A DNA stretch of 64,000 bases from Gottschalkiaceae bacterium SANA (GCA_036323355.1 AP028876.1:124001-188000); one strand, 5' to 3'. Shown: positions 9,115 to 18,146, numbered from the stretch's first letter. The notes: generated by a model from the letters alone, not told the origin. Translations and numbers: made by a program.

Positions 9115-9786
9115 ATGAAGAAGACACCCGTACTCATCCTTGTCTGGATGGCGCTCATCTTGTTTGTCTGTTGCACAAGCGCAGGTTTTGCGGATGAGGG
9201 GTCAATTAATCAAGTGAATAGTGAGCCACTCGATATGGAGATTCTCTCACCAGAGGGAAACTATGTGTCTTCGACTGGAAAAATTCCCATCTCATTGCAG
9301 TCAGCTGGAGGAAGTATTGTCACGGTGAAGATTTATCCGATGGATTCGGAATATTTAGCCATGGGAAGTTTCCGATTGGATGTCAGAGACATGGTTGTTG
9401 AATACCATGCAGCTGTTTTACCAGCGGTGCAAAGATTGACGGATGAAGGGCTTGGAGATCTTGGAACGAACGAGTTGGACGAAGTAATCGAAACGGAGAC
9501 CAAAGCCGAGACGATAGAACTTCCCTACTTGCCGAGCAAGATGTTTTCGGAAACCATTGGTCAGACGGGCCGTTGGTTGTATGAATTGTCCTTGAAGCCT
9601 GGGCGTTATATCCTTTTGATTCAAACCGAAGGGAATATGATGCGATCGGAAGAATACGTATTATCTGTTACCGTAACGAGTATGGAGCGGGCAACCGAGT
9701 TTTTGGAGAAGCTAGAAGAAGCTGAGTCTTCTTATAGCAGTCCAGCCGTATTAGCCCCCATCCAGCGGCCGCTTTCCATGTACTAA
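9115..9786 (+). CDS. Secreted protein of unknown function, likely WalR-controlled
   Basis: The protein has 223 residues with a signal peptide (MKKTPVLILVWMALILFVCC, probable cut after GFA). The mature part is soluble and acidic with beta-rich stretches, including a segment (GRWLYELSLKPGRYILLIQTEG) typical of an immunoglobulin-like or prealbumin fold. It has no catalytic motif I recognise. ATG 9115 is preceded by GGAGGG. It sits directly after walK under a WalR box, which suggests a wall-stress role; this is inference. Confidence 0.75.
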   Translation: MKKTPVLILVWMALILFVCCTSAGFADEGSINQVNSEPLDMEILSPEGNYVSSTGKIPISLQSAGGSIVTVKIYPMDSEYLAMGSFRLDVRDMVVEYHAAVLPAVQRLTDEGLGDLGTNELDEVIETETKAETIELPYLPSKMFSETIGQTGRWLYELSLKPGRYILLIQTEGNMMRSEEYVLSVTVTSMERATEFLEKLEEAESSYSSPAVLAPIQRPLSMY

Positions 9787-9861
9787 GAATCTGGAGAGGC
9801 TTGAGAAAGAATCTAGTGATTGCAATGATTGTAGTGATTTGAAGTGTTGAAAATGCAAGAA

Positions 9862-9903
9862 TTGCCAGCGATTTGCCAACGGGAAGAATCACTGGTTGGC
9901 AAA
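9862..9903. repeat. Candidate left attachment site
   Basis: The 22 bases 9862-9883 resemble 41452-41473 with three mismatches and share the ten-base TTGCCAACGG. Within this region TTTGCCAAC (9872-9880) is repeated inverted as GTTGGCAAA (9895-9903), as expected for core sites bound by a tyrosine recombinase. It lies about 65 bases from the integrase stop. Confidence 0.4.
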
Positions 9904-9924
9904 ATAAATTTAATTCCGAATAGT

Positions 9925-9963
9925 AAAGCACCCGGCCGTGTAGACTGCCTAGTGCTTTTTTTT
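9925..9963 (+). terminator. Terminator at left end of island
   Basis: AAAGCAC (9925-9931) pairs with GTGCTTT (9952-9958) around a GC-rich 20-base loop and runs into a T-tract. It stops plus-strand transcription before the convergent integrase gene. Confidence 0.65.
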
Positions 9964-9967
9964 GTTC

Positions 9968-11203
9968 TTACGACAAGTTTTGTTTGGCTGCGGATTCGAA
10001 AATTTCAACTGATTGGCTTGCCATTGTTTCAGTGGCATGCGTATAGGCGTTGAGAGTTGTTTGGATATTAGCATGACCAAGACGTGCCTGCACGCCTTTG
10101 ATATTCGCACCGTTTTCAATTAGCATGGTAGCATGGGTGTGCCGCAATGAGTGAAAGGTAAACTTAATCTCAAGTGAGTGGTGAATAACCTTAGCGGCAT
10201 ATTTGAAGATATCCTGGGTCACCATCTTGCCACTTTCTTGAGTGCATACTATTTTAAGCAATTCGGCTCCTTTGGGAGTTTCTGAAGCGGAAAACAAATG
10301 AATTCTCTTTCGGGGCTTCCTGGAACTCGGATCCGGCTCAGGGATAATGTATTGATCTAAGTAGTGTGGTCCATATTCAAGTCGATGCTCTAGCTGAAGT
10401 TTCCGGTGCTGCCGAAGCGCATCCCGCAGACTGCTGCCAATCTTTATGGTTCTCGTTGAGGCTTTGGTTTTTGTGGTACCGATGTACCATTTAGATTGAT
10501 GTTTAATCAAGTTCTTTGAAATGCTAATGGTTCCTTTATCGAGATCTACATCATCCCATGTAAGAGACATTACCTCGCCAATTCGACAGCCGGCATAGTA
10601 GCCAATCATAATTGGGATAAAGTATGAAGACCCAAGGGGAAACCGCTCAATGATGTTCTGGAAGTCTTGGGTGCTGATAACGACGTGCGATTGCTGCCCT
10701 TCATCGTGGTCATACTTTGGCCTTTTCACATATTGCATGGGATTATCCTTGATGAACCCACATGGATGAACAGCATACTTCAAGGCTCCGGAGAGCGCAC
10801 CTAGGATATTATATAAAGTGCTCTTCGCAATATTAGACCTATACTTTTCATTTGCAAACTCTTGCAAGATTGATGGAGTTAAGGCCTTCAGCTTATAGAT
10901 ACCGAGGGCTGGTTTGAAGTGCCGACGGATCATGACTTCATATGAACCCTGAGTATATGGTTTGCAATTTATCAACACGTGGTTTTTGTACCAATAGTCA
11001 AGATAGTCTGCGACTGAGATTTCCGCTGGTTGAAAATGCATGCCGGCATTCTCATATTCAAGCAAAGCGTTTCTAAGAGCTGCTTCGGCTTCCTTCTTGG
11101 TGCGGCCGCCAACGCGTTCGATTCTTTTTCTTTTACCGTCTACATTGGATGCTTCATAGGAAAAATACCACTTGCTGCCTCTTTTACGAACATGACCTTC
11201 CAT
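9968..11203 (-). CDS. Phage-type tyrosine integrase
   Basis: The protein has 411 residues. An AP2-like arm-binding N-terminus (GSKWYFSYEASNVDGKRKR) is followed by a SAM-like core-binding domain and the catalytic domain. The catalytic set is visible: Arg in GCRIGEVMSL, HSLRHTHAT with His and Arg, GHANIQTTLNAY with His and the nucleophile Tyr. It is typical of Firmicute temperate phages and conjugative elements. The gene reads towards the island's left end, with the putative att site just past its stop. Confidence 0.93.
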   Translation of the reverse strand: MEGHVRKRGSKWYFSYEASNVDGKRKRIERVGGRTKKEAEAALRNALLEYENAGMHFQPAEISVADYLDYWYKNHVLINCKPYTQGSYEVMIRRHFKPALGIYKLKALTPSILQEFANEKYRSNIAKSTLYNILGALSGALKYAVHPCGFIKDNPMQYVKRPKYDHDEGQQSHVVISTQDFQNIIERFPLGSSYFIPIMIGYYAGCRIGEVMSLTWDDVDLDKGTISISKNLIKHQSKWYIGTTKTKASTRTIKIGSSLRDALRQHRKLQLEHRLEYGPHYLDQYIIPEPDPSSRKPRKRIHLFSASETPKGAELLKIVCTQESGKMVTQDIFKYAAKVIHHSLEIKFTFHSLRHTHATMLIENGANIKGVQARLGHANIQTTLNAYTHATETMASQSVEIFESAAKQNLS

Positions 11204-11271
11204 TGATTATTGTTTCTCCTTTCATTGTCTTATCATTATTGTTTCAAATTCATATCGATAGTTCAGTTGTA

Positions 11272-11796
11272 TCAAGGAATGCCATAGGTAAAGGGGTCGT
11301 AAATATAGATTGATGGCAAAGATGCCAAACATAGTGATCTTCCATCGCTCAGAGACCAATATAAAGCGGTGCAGGACATGTAGTATAGTTTGTGCTGAAT
11401 GAGTTCGACCGTGACTTGGAACGCGTCGGCGAGCTCTTGCATGTATGAGACCGAACAGTCCTCAATGGTGCAGAGGAGTTGTTCAGTCGGGATTAAAAAA
11501 TCGGAAGCCCATCTAGCGGCTTTTCCTTCTACCCGGTCACGTTGGATTCTATCATGGTAGCTCATAGCAGTAAGTGGAGATGATTCTCCAACAGATGTGA
11601 AATGGTGGCCAAGTTCTTCGGCTAGAATGCTCCGGTATTCTGGGCTTCCTTCAGCAAGATCACGATTCAATGCGATTCTCGACCGGTTGTCGGGGGAAAG
11701 ATAGTAGAAACCATGAATCTTATTCGGCAAGGGGGCGAGTATGATTGTGATATGCTGCTCTTTGATGAGAGTGCATATTGTGTCACTGGATATCAT
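11272..11796 (-). CDS. ImmA/IrrE-type metalloprotease
   Basis: The protein has 174 residues and carries the zinc-protease motif in LAEELGHHFTSVG, in the variant form common in phage proteins. A region DRIQRDRVEGKAARWASDFLIP is also typical of the family. ImmA proteins cleave or inactivate the phage repressor during induction. The cognate CI-like repressor is at 17067, separated by the defence cargo. The ribosome site is GAGGTGA before ATG 11796. Confidence 0.85.
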   Translation of the reverse strand: MISSDTICTLIKEQHITIILAPLPNKIHGFYYLSPDNRSRIALNRDLAEGSPEYRSILAEELGHHFTSVGESSPLTAMSYHDRIQRDRVEGKAARWASDFLIPTEQLLCTIEDCSVSYMQELADAFQVTVELIQHKLYYMSCTALYWSLSDGRSLCLASLPSIYIYDPFTYGIP

Positions 11797-11875
11797 TTTA
11801 GATCACCTCGTTGAAGTTGATAATTGAATATTATATCGAACAAGCGTTCGTGTCAAGAATAAAGGAGGAATCTAC

Positions 11876-11903
11876 TGTAAAGTGTAAAGGTAACTTCTAG
11901 ATT
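11876..11903. repeat. 28-bp dispersed repeat, copy 1
   Basis: This sequence recurs at 60221-60248 in the same orientation with one mismatch. It begins TGTAAA and contains GTAACTTCTAGATT. The form resembles a solitary insertion-sequence end, but no transposase is nearby. Confidence 0.6.
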
Positions 11904-11917
11904 TTATTCCACAAAAA

Positions 11918-11947
11918 TGACACATGTATACCATGTGTCAAAATTTA
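11918..11947. terminator. Hairpin between NACHT and immA genes
   Basis: TGACACATG (11918-11926) pairs perfectly with CATGTGTCA (11932-11940). A-runs precede it and T-rich sequence follows, so it could end the NACHT transcript. Confidence 0.5.
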
Positions 11948-12060
11948 GGTTATATACTTTTTTAAGAAAATGCTTTGAATTTATGGCAGTTATTCTTTTC
12001 GAGTAATCTATGAATGGTCGAATGGTGTGACTATACTTATCATTTGTAATTCAAGGTGTT

Positions 12061-14397
12061 CTATTTTATTTCTTCGTCAAAAGTTAGTTTTGCAATTTCA
12101 TCGGAAAAAAATTGGCGTTTTAAGTGTGCTGACATATTAGTATATTTTCTTCGAATTGTTTTAAGTGTCGCCCTTAATTCTTTTGAGAGCTCTTTTTTAT
12201 CTTTATCTTTGTTTTCAAAATACAACGCGAATTTTAGTTCATCAGGTAATGTATTATGATTCTCGATTAGGAAGTTGTATGGTCTATCATTTAACAAATC
12301 GGAGGCGATATTTGAAATCATAAATAAGCTGAATGTTTTAATCTGTTCATCCTGGTCTGAAGTTTCAATTTCAAGCATTATATCTTCGACAAACTGATTA
12401 AAATAGGTGTAATCATAGTTTTCTCTAGCAAGTATTTGGAAAAACCATAGTAATTGCATTGTTGACAAATTGTAGAATATAGATTTTGAATATTCTTTAT
12501 TACGTATTGATAGATAAAGATGTGAGTATTGAATGAAAATACTAGAAAGTATTTTAATAATGTCTTTATAGGGAGTATCATAAGCAGCTAATAAGAAATC
12601 AGAAAACATAATGCATTTAGAAAGCTCTCCATATTGATTTTTTGTATCAATTTCGATTAGCTCATTTAGAAAATCAGAACAATCTTTTTTCAACCCAATA
12701 TAGAAAAAATATACAGACTTCCAATAATTTGTAAAAGCTTTTGGTGCAGCAGGCAGAGTTTTATTGTCTGATTGAATTTTGGATTTTGCATAATAATAAT
12801 CAATAAAGGATCGATGTTTCACATATATTAAGTTATCAGGCCCAAGATAGAATAAATTACTACGAGCGAGTGTTTTATCTGCTAATTCTTTACCAGTAAA
12901 GTTATATGAACGATCTTCAATATGATTTTTGAAATAATAGACATATTCACTATATGAAAGTGAAGAACGTTGATTATCCAACATTTCTGTAGAGAGTCTT
13001 TGCAATACAATATCTATAACATTATATTCTGGCATGCTAATGACTTGTTCGCCCTCCCATTTCCCTAGGCAAACTTCTAAGTACTTTGTATATAGATCCG
13101 TTAGGCTAGATGGAATTTCTCGGATATTAATTTGATATAAAAGATCAGCAAGTATTAAGCCAACAATCGGGCTTTTTGAAATATCTTTCATCAGGATTGA
13201 ATTGTTTAAATCATCAAGAAGTTGATCTGAAATTTGAATGTTTTCACACAACTTTTTAATTAATTCGAGTAGTTGCTGCTTTTTTAATGGTCGAATCCTT
13301 AGTGATACAAGATGATTGTGTAGTATTTCATCTTTATTTGGAAGGTGAAATGGTCTTGTAGAAATAATTACTTTCATATTTTTTGAGTCTAGTTCCTGTA
13401 GCATAGTGTGCAAGTGATCAAGTTGATCTGAAGAATTTTCCATTCCTTCATCCATCCCATCAATGAGGAATAAAAACACATTGTTTGAAGGAAGAACGGC
13501 TATTTTTTCATCACTGAATTTATCTGTAATTACTGAAGTAAAAGATAGATTGTAGATTTTTAGAAAATCAGTATATCTTAAGTAAATTGGGAAAAGAGAT
13601 TTTTGAAAATAGGTTTCTTGAGCAGAATAATTTTTACATAGATTACGTAATAATTTGGATTTTCCAAAACCCATTTCACCGTCAATTAAAATAAACTTTT
13701 CAGTTTCAATTATTTTATCAATATCTACTAACTCAGCTTTATGAGTATAATTTTTGTTTTTAGAACCTTTTTTTGTAGTGTCTTCACTATCAAAGATATG
13801 AGTTTTTTCTATAGTAGGATCGATATATAATTCAGAGTCGATGCTTTTACAAATAGCAAGATTCATACTTTTATCGATTTGAATTATTTCTGTGTTAGTT
13901 TTGGTAAGTTCATTTGCAACTATGGGATGATTCCCGATCCAGTAATTCGGAAAATACTTATCTATCAATCTAACGATCGATTTACCATCAAAGAACTTTA
14001 TTGTTGTTTTTGGATAAGCTTCTTGAATTACTTGCTGTGAGTGTTTCGAGATGCTTTCGATTGTAGTAACTATGATTTCTGTTATAGAAATTTTAGCATC
14101 CAATTCTAGTATGTCGTGAGAATGCAATAACGCTGTGTTAATTTGTATAGTTACATCGTGTAACGCAGATGAAGTGATTTTTGTTTTTTTTGCTACTACA
14201 CCAATATTTGTGACGGTGCCATCTTCGGGATCAGTACGATGAATGATGAAGTCGGCCCCAAATTCTTGTTGCCCGTGATTATAAATAACCTTACTGGATG
14301 AATACATTTTTTCAAATAGCATTTCAAGTAGGGGATGAAAATCAGTTACTTCGCTTTTGATTTTATTTAAGAGTATACTTCTTTTTTTGGCGCTCAT
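12061..14397 (-). CDS. Nuclease-NACHT defence protein
   Basis: The protein has 778 residues. Residues about 20-150 look like a PD-(D/E)xK nuclease domain (QEFGADF around Asp49, then IGVVAKK with Lys70/71). A NACHT-type STAND ATPase follows, with Walker A GEMGFGKSK (241-249) and Walker B FLFLIDGMDEG (309-319). The C-terminal 400 residues are helical and probably sense the trigger. Bacterial NACHT proteins with nuclease effectors are known antiphage systems that act by abortive infection; which phage product this one senses is unknown. It is AT-rich compared with the chromosome. It follows the exonuclease gene after a 24-base gap on the same strand. Confidence 0.8.
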   Translation of the reverse strand: MSAKKRSILLNKIKSEVTDFHPLLEMLFEKMYSSSKVIYNHGQQEFGADFIIHRTDPEDGTVTNIGVVAKKTKITSSALHDVTIQINTALLHSHDILELDAKISITEIIVTTIESISKHSQQVIQEAYPKTTIKFFDGKSIVRLIDKYFPNYWIGNHPIVANELTKTNTEIIQIDKSMNLAICKSIDSELYIDPTIEKTHIFDSEDTTKKGSKNKNYTHKAELVDIDKIIETEKFILIDGEMGFGKSKLLRNLCKNYSAQETYFQKSLFPIYLRYTDFLKIYNLSFTSVITDKFSDEKIAVLPSNNVFLFLIDGMDEGMENSSDQLDHLHTMLQELDSKNMKVIISTRPFHLPNKDEILHNHLVSLRIRPLKKQQLLELIKKLCENIQISDQLLDDLNNSILMKDISKSPIVGLILADLLYQINIREIPSSLTDLYTKYLEVCLGKWEGEQVISMPEYNVIDIVLQRLSTEMLDNQRSSLSYSEYVYYFKNHIEDRSYNFTGKELADKTLARSNLFYLGPDNLIYVKHRSFIDYYYAKSKIQSDNKTLPAAPKAFTNYWKSVYFFYIGLKKDCSDFLNELIEIDTKNQYGELSKCIMFSDFLLAAYDTPYKDIIKILSSIFIQYSHLYLSIRNKEYSKSIFYNLSTMQLLWFFQILARENYDYTYFNQFVEDIMLEIETSDQDEQIKTFSLFMISNIASDLLNDRPYNFLIENHNTLPDELKFALYFENKDKDKKELSKELRATLKTIRRKYTNMSAHLKRQFFSDEIAKLTFDEEIK

Positions 14398-14421
14398 TAT
14401 AACTCCTTTTTAGTGATATAT

Positions 14422-15258
14422 TTAATTACTATTCTTCTTCACATGTTGATACAGCTCATTGCAAACGAGGCAATCATCGATAGAGTTGTGGGATCCCAAG
14501 TGATCCAGGCCAAGACGCTCTTTCCAGTCGGTAAGTTTGTTGTGTCTGTGGTCGAAGGTCTTGCGACTTAAGCGAAGTGTATCTAATACGTAATTTGGAA
14601 TCTCTTCACCATGATAATGCAGCACGAAATTCATATCGAATGAGGCATTGTGTGCAACCAGGGTTTCTTTGCCGGCAAAGGATAGGAATGCCGGGAGTGC
14701 TGTATCGACCGATGGCGCATCTTTGACCATTGAGTCATCGATACCGTTGATCTTTGTGATCCGGGAAGAGATATGGCCAGATGGCTTCACGTATGAATGG
14801 TAACGGTCTATCTCTTCATTGTTTTTATATTTGATTGCCCCGATTTCAATAATCTCGGAATCTGTTGGTTTGAAGCCGGTTGTTTCCAGGTCGAATACCA
14901 CATAATCATCCATGAGTTTTCTACGTTTGCGGTATGTGAGTTTTGGGGCGGTTACTTTCTGTTCCTTCGCGGGCTTGTATTCTTCGAAGGTAAAAGAGCC
15001 TCGTTCGTCTTGGCCCTTGGTAACTTTAACTTCTGTGGATCCTCGTGTTTCAGTATATTGCTCTGAGCTAGAATGAGATGATGGGATAGTTTTACTGCGC
15101 TTTGAGACTATGTAGCTTGGTATCAGAATAACGATGCCTACCACTATGGTTTTCATGGCTTCGCCCACACCATCTGAAAAAGAGGTTATACCGGCCAAAA
15201 TTGCTAGGCCGCCAAATATCATACCAATGGTCCAGATTCTATTTTTACTTTTCTTCAT
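14422..15258 (-). CDS. Membrane-anchored DnaQ-type 3'-5' exonuclease
   Basis: The protein has 278 residues. Two hydrophobic segments (about 8-25 and 36-52) are followed by a linker and a DEDDh exonuclease domain. ExoI motif VFDLETTG carries Asp123 and Glu125, ExoII VAHNASFD lies mid-domain, and the ExoIII region is GSHNSIDDCLV. Such domains trim single-stranded DNA or RNA. A membrane anchor on this domain is unusual and suggests it acts on incoming nucleic acid or as an effector. It sits between dGTPase and NACHT genes with the same orientation. Confidence 0.8.
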   Translation of the reverse strand: MKKSKNRIWTIGMIFGGLAILAGITSFSDGVGEAMKTIVVGIVILIPSYIVSKRSKTIPSSHSSSEQYTETRGSTEVKVTKGQDERGSFTFEEYKPAKEQKVTAPKLTYRKRRKLMDDYVVFDLETTGFKPTDSEIIEIGAIKYKNNEEIDRYHSYVKPSGHISSRITKINGIDDSMVKDAPSVDTALPAFLSFAGKETLVAHNASFDMNFVLHYHGEEIPNYVLDTLRLSRKTFDHRHNKLTDWKERLGLDHLGSHNSIDDCLVCNELYQHVKKNSN

Positions 15259-15430
15259 AGCTTCCTCCCGAGGAATATTTTACTTTGACTAATGGATATT
15301 TAAACGAGCCATTTTTCATGTCAACCATCTTATAAAATCTGTCTAGGACAAGTTACTCTTAACTGTCGGAAATTTGTTGATTCTCATATTTATTCGAGAT
15401 GATAGACGGAAGAACTTTAGAGTAACTAGT

Positions 15431-16789
15431 TTAGTAATATTCTGGTTCATATAATTTTTTATACTCTCTCGCAGCATATTGGTCTGTCATGGAACCGATA
15501 TGATCACAGATTAAACGAATAAATTCTGGATCTTTTTTTAGTTCATGAATATTATCTTCAATTTTCAATCTATCAACCGACTTACCTTTCTTTTTGTAAT
15601 ACCTATTCAAAATATAGTCAGGAAGTTGCTGAGGATGATTATAATATCCATCGAATAGTTTTTTTATGATAAACTCAGCTTTTAAATCAGATTTCGTAAC
15701 CTCTTGAGATGCTATGACTAGTTGTGTTATTAAATTTGATAAGTTTTTATGCAGTTCCTTTTTCCCTTCAGAAAAATCGACTAGCTGATCATGGTATACA
15801 TCATCATAATTTGTGAAATTGGGTATTTTTTTTGGATCTATCTTAGCTAATCTATCTTTTGTTGTAGTGCAGACATCGCTAATAAGGTCGCCGACCATAA
15901 ATTTTATTAGAATGTTTCGGTAATCAACTGTTTCTTTCAAATCATTCCAATTTATCCCTTTATTATCAATTATCAGGTTTATTAATTTATCATCCATAAT
16001 CATCTCTTTGGTAATAATTTTAGCGCGTATCCCATCTTCTAAGTCATGCGTGCATTGGGCTATTTCATCTGCTATTCCAACTACTTGTCCTTCTAGTGTG
16101 AAAGAAGGCTTATCAATTTTGATGTTTTCAAGATCTAAAGTAGAATAATTGACTTCAACTTTAGTGCTCTCTAGCTTATTTGTTCTCATAACTTCTCGTG
16201 GTATTCTGATTTTGGAATCTGTATGTTTTAGAATTCCTTCACGAACACCAAGGGATAAATTCAATCCATGATACTTACTCGTTCTTTTTTCGAGATTATC
16301 AATGATTTGTAAGCTCTGGAAATTATGTTTGAACCCACCATAGTTAAATTCATTTAGATTGTTAGTTGAGTTACCTAAATTCCCTGATATTAGCAGATGC
16401 AATGTTCTTTCACCAACATGACCAAAAGGGGTATGACCCAGATCATGACCTAATGCTATTGCTTCGGTTAGCTCGTCATTTAAACCCAAGTATTTGCTTA
16501 TTGACCTTGCAATTTGTGAAACCTCCATCGTATGAGTAAGTCTATTACGATAATGATCACCTAAATTAGCATTGAATATTTGAGTTTTATGCATTAATCG
16601 TCTAAATGCTCTTGAATGAATTATTCTATCTCGGTCTCTTTGAAAAGGTAATCGTAATTCCGCATTTTCATCAGCGCTACAACCCTCGCGTTCATCAACT
16701 TGCCTCTTAATCAATATGGGTGCATCGCTTTTTGCTGCATATTGACTTAAATAATCTTTTTCCCTTTTCAGCAGTTCCTTATAATTCAT
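15431..16789 (-). CDS. dGTPase-like HD phosphohydrolase
   Basis: The protein has 452 residues. The HD-domain metal ligands are visible in RNRLTHTMEV, HDLGHTPFGH and later DEIAQCTHDLEDG. The N-terminal region (AFRRLMHKTQIF) is typical of deoxyguanosinetriphosphate triphosphohydrolases. The enzyme hydrolyses dGTP to deoxyguanosine and triphosphate. dGTPases within prophages and defence islands can starve infecting phages of dNTPs; that role is inferred from the context. It is first in the leftward cargo block. Confidence 0.88.
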   Translation of the reverse strand: MNYKELLKREKDYLSQYAAKSDAPILIKRQVDEREGCSADENAELRLPFQRDRDRIIHSRAFRRLMHKTQIFNANLGDHYRNRLTHTMEVSQIARSISKYLGLNDELTEAIALGHDLGHTPFGHVGERTLHLLISGNLGNSTNNLNEFNYGGFKHNFQSLQIIDNLEKRTSKYHGLNLSLGVREGILKHTDSKIRIPREVMRTNKLESTKVEVNYSTLDLENIKIDKPSFTLEGQVVGIADEIAQCTHDLEDGIRAKIITKEMIMDDKLINLIIDNKGINWNDLKETVDYRNILIKFMVGDLISDVCTTTKDRLAKIDPKKIPNFTNYDDVYHDQLVDFSEGKKELHKNLSNLITQLVIASQEVTKSDLKAEFIIKKLFDGYYNHPQQLPDYILNRYYKKKGKSVDRLKIEDNIHELKKDPEFIRLICDHIGSMTDQYAAREYKKLYEPEYY

Positions 16790-17042
16790 TCTTCTTCTCC
16801 TTCTCGATAACGAAAATTAATATTGGATTTCAAGATTGACAATATGTTTGGGTTAAAGTTGGCAACTTAAGTTTTATACTCGTTAGAAATTGAAAACAGT
16901 CATGCCAGCAGATGTAAGTTAGTAACTAAACAAGAGACCTATTACTGGAAGAGCCTGTTTAATAATATTCATGATATTCTCATTTTTGTCTAAACGTTTT
17001 CTTAATTAATGGAAATTCCATCAATATATTAGTTTACAAAGA

Positions 17043-17068
17043 AAGAACACAGGTTTCCCTGTGTTCTT
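17043..17068 (-). terminator. Terminator of CI-like gene
   Basis: AAGAACACAGG pairs perfectly with CCTGTGTTCTT over four bases. It overlaps the stop codon of the CI-like gene and is followed on the minus strand by a T-rich stretch. Confidence 0.8.
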
Positions 17069-17378
17069 AGTCGTCTCTTTTGGTTTTTATATAGTCTATA
17101 TATCTTTTCACTTCTTCCAGCTCTTCTTCGGTGAGGTCCTCAGTGGTGTGGAAAGCGAGGGTTTCCGTATGATGCCTCACATTTGTTTTATCTAGTAAAT
17201 AATCTACAGAGATATCAAAGTACTCTGCAAGAAGTTGAAGTGTTTCAAGGTTCGGTTCAATACGGCCATTTTCATATTTGGAAATTGTCGCATTCGTCGT
17301 TTTTATTGTTTTTGCTAATTCTTCTTGCATTAATCCTTTTTCAAGCCGTAAAGCCTTTAGCCTTTCTGGAAAACCCAT
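17067..17378 (-). CDS. CI-like XRE repressor
   Basis: The protein has 103 residues. An N-terminal helix-turn-helix of the XRE/Cro-CI type (LMQEELAKTIKTTNATISKYENGRIEPNLETL) is followed by a short acidic tail. It should hold the lysogenic state by binding the operators between itself and the Cro-like gene. It lacks an autocleavage domain, consistent with removal by the ImmA-like protease at 11272. GAGGTGATATTTATG supports the start at 17378. Confidence 0.85.
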   Translation of the reverse strand: MGFPERLKALRLEKGLMQEELAKTIKTTNATISKYENGRIEPNLETLQLLAEYFDISVDYLLDKTNVRHHTETLAFHTTEDLTEEELEEVKRYIDYIKTKRDD

Positions 17379-17407
17379 AAATATCACCTCTGTAATATTT
17401 TACTATA

Positions 17408-17513
17408 TCCAAAATGGAAAAAGGGGATACTTTCCATAATCGAAAGTATATGTGGAAAAAGCGTTGACATTTTCCAAAATGGACAGTATAATGAAATTGT
17501 CGCAAATGGAAAA
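17408..17513. promoter_or_regulatory. CI/Cro switch: operators and rightward promoter
   Basis: A consensus promoter TTGACA (17464-17469), 17 bases, TATAAT (17487-17492) drives the Cro-like gene. The palindrome TCCAAAATGGA occurs at 17408-17418 and again inside the promoter spacer at 17473-17483. TACTTTC/GAAAGTA forms another inverted repeat at 17429-17449. The 16-mer TGTCGCAAATGGAAAA (17498-17513) recurs at 17727-17742. These are plausible CI and Cro operators. Confidence 0.75.
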
Positions 17514-17530
17514 CGAAAGGAGGTTTACCA

Positions 17531-17779
17531 ATGTATGTTGGATTGAGAAAGCTTCGAAAAAACAAACAAGTACCTGTTCGTGTGTTAGCAGGGCTCCTGG
17601 GTCTGAAAACTGAGGCGTCATATTACAAAAAAGAGAGTGGTCTCATCAAATTTTCGGTTGAAGAAGCTAGAAAAATTGCAGAGTATTTTGAGATGTCGAT
17701 CGAGGATATTTTTTTTGGAGGCTCACTGTCGCAAATGGAAAATTTGTTTATAAATTCAGTTAAAGACACCAAATACTAA
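17531..17779 (+). CDS. Cro-like XRE regulator
   Basis: This 82-residue DNA-binding protein has a helix-turn-helix (VRVLAGLLGLKTEASYYKKESGLIKFSVEEARKIAEYF). It is transcribed divergently from the CI-like gene under a consensus promoter, the usual Cro position. AAAGGAGG precedes the ATG. Its 3' part contains a second copy of an operator-like 16-mer (17727-17742). The following 178 bases hold only frames of about 15 codons. Confidence 0.8.
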   Translation: MYVGLRKLRKNKQVPVRVLAGLLGLKTEASYYKKESGLIKFSVEEARKIAEYFEMSIEDIFFGGSLSQMENLFINSVKDTKY

Positions 17780-17957
17780 ATTGAATTTCCCGTCATTGTC
17801 AAAAAAGAAGGAAGTGAAGTTATGTATAAGCAATTTACAGTATTGCTGATGGAAAAATCAAACGGTTAAAGGAAATGAATCAACAGAAGACTGAGGATTT
17901 TTTACAACTGAAAAAGAAATGACGGCCATTTGCATGACCGTATCAGTGAGGTGAGTA

Positions 17958-18146
17958 ATGCGATTGTTGGTGATTGATCAGAGAGCGAATCTGATCACGA
18001 TAGAGATGAGACGTGCTGCTAGAGGAATAGCAAAAGATATTGCAGAATTGGTTCACCAGGGACACGATTTTGATGAATTAATCCGTGAGGGCAGAGTGCT
18101 TCTCCAACGGACCCTTGATGAGCTTTGTGAACTCTTTCTATTGTAA
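17958..18146 (+). CDS. Small phage protein, unknown
   Basis: The 62-residue product is helical and charged (RRAARGIAKDIAELV, RVLLQRTLDELCELF). It has a GAGGTGA ribosome site and lies between two regulators in the early region. No family is recognised. Confidence 0.5.
   Translation: MRLLVIDQRANLITIEMRRAARGIAKDIAELVHQGHDFDELIREGRVLLQRTLDELCELFLL

Noticed and set aside
11876-11903. WalR-box-like TGTAAA pair in the 28-bp repeat
   Set aside because: The two TGTAAA units are one base apart instead of five, so the WalR consensus is not met.
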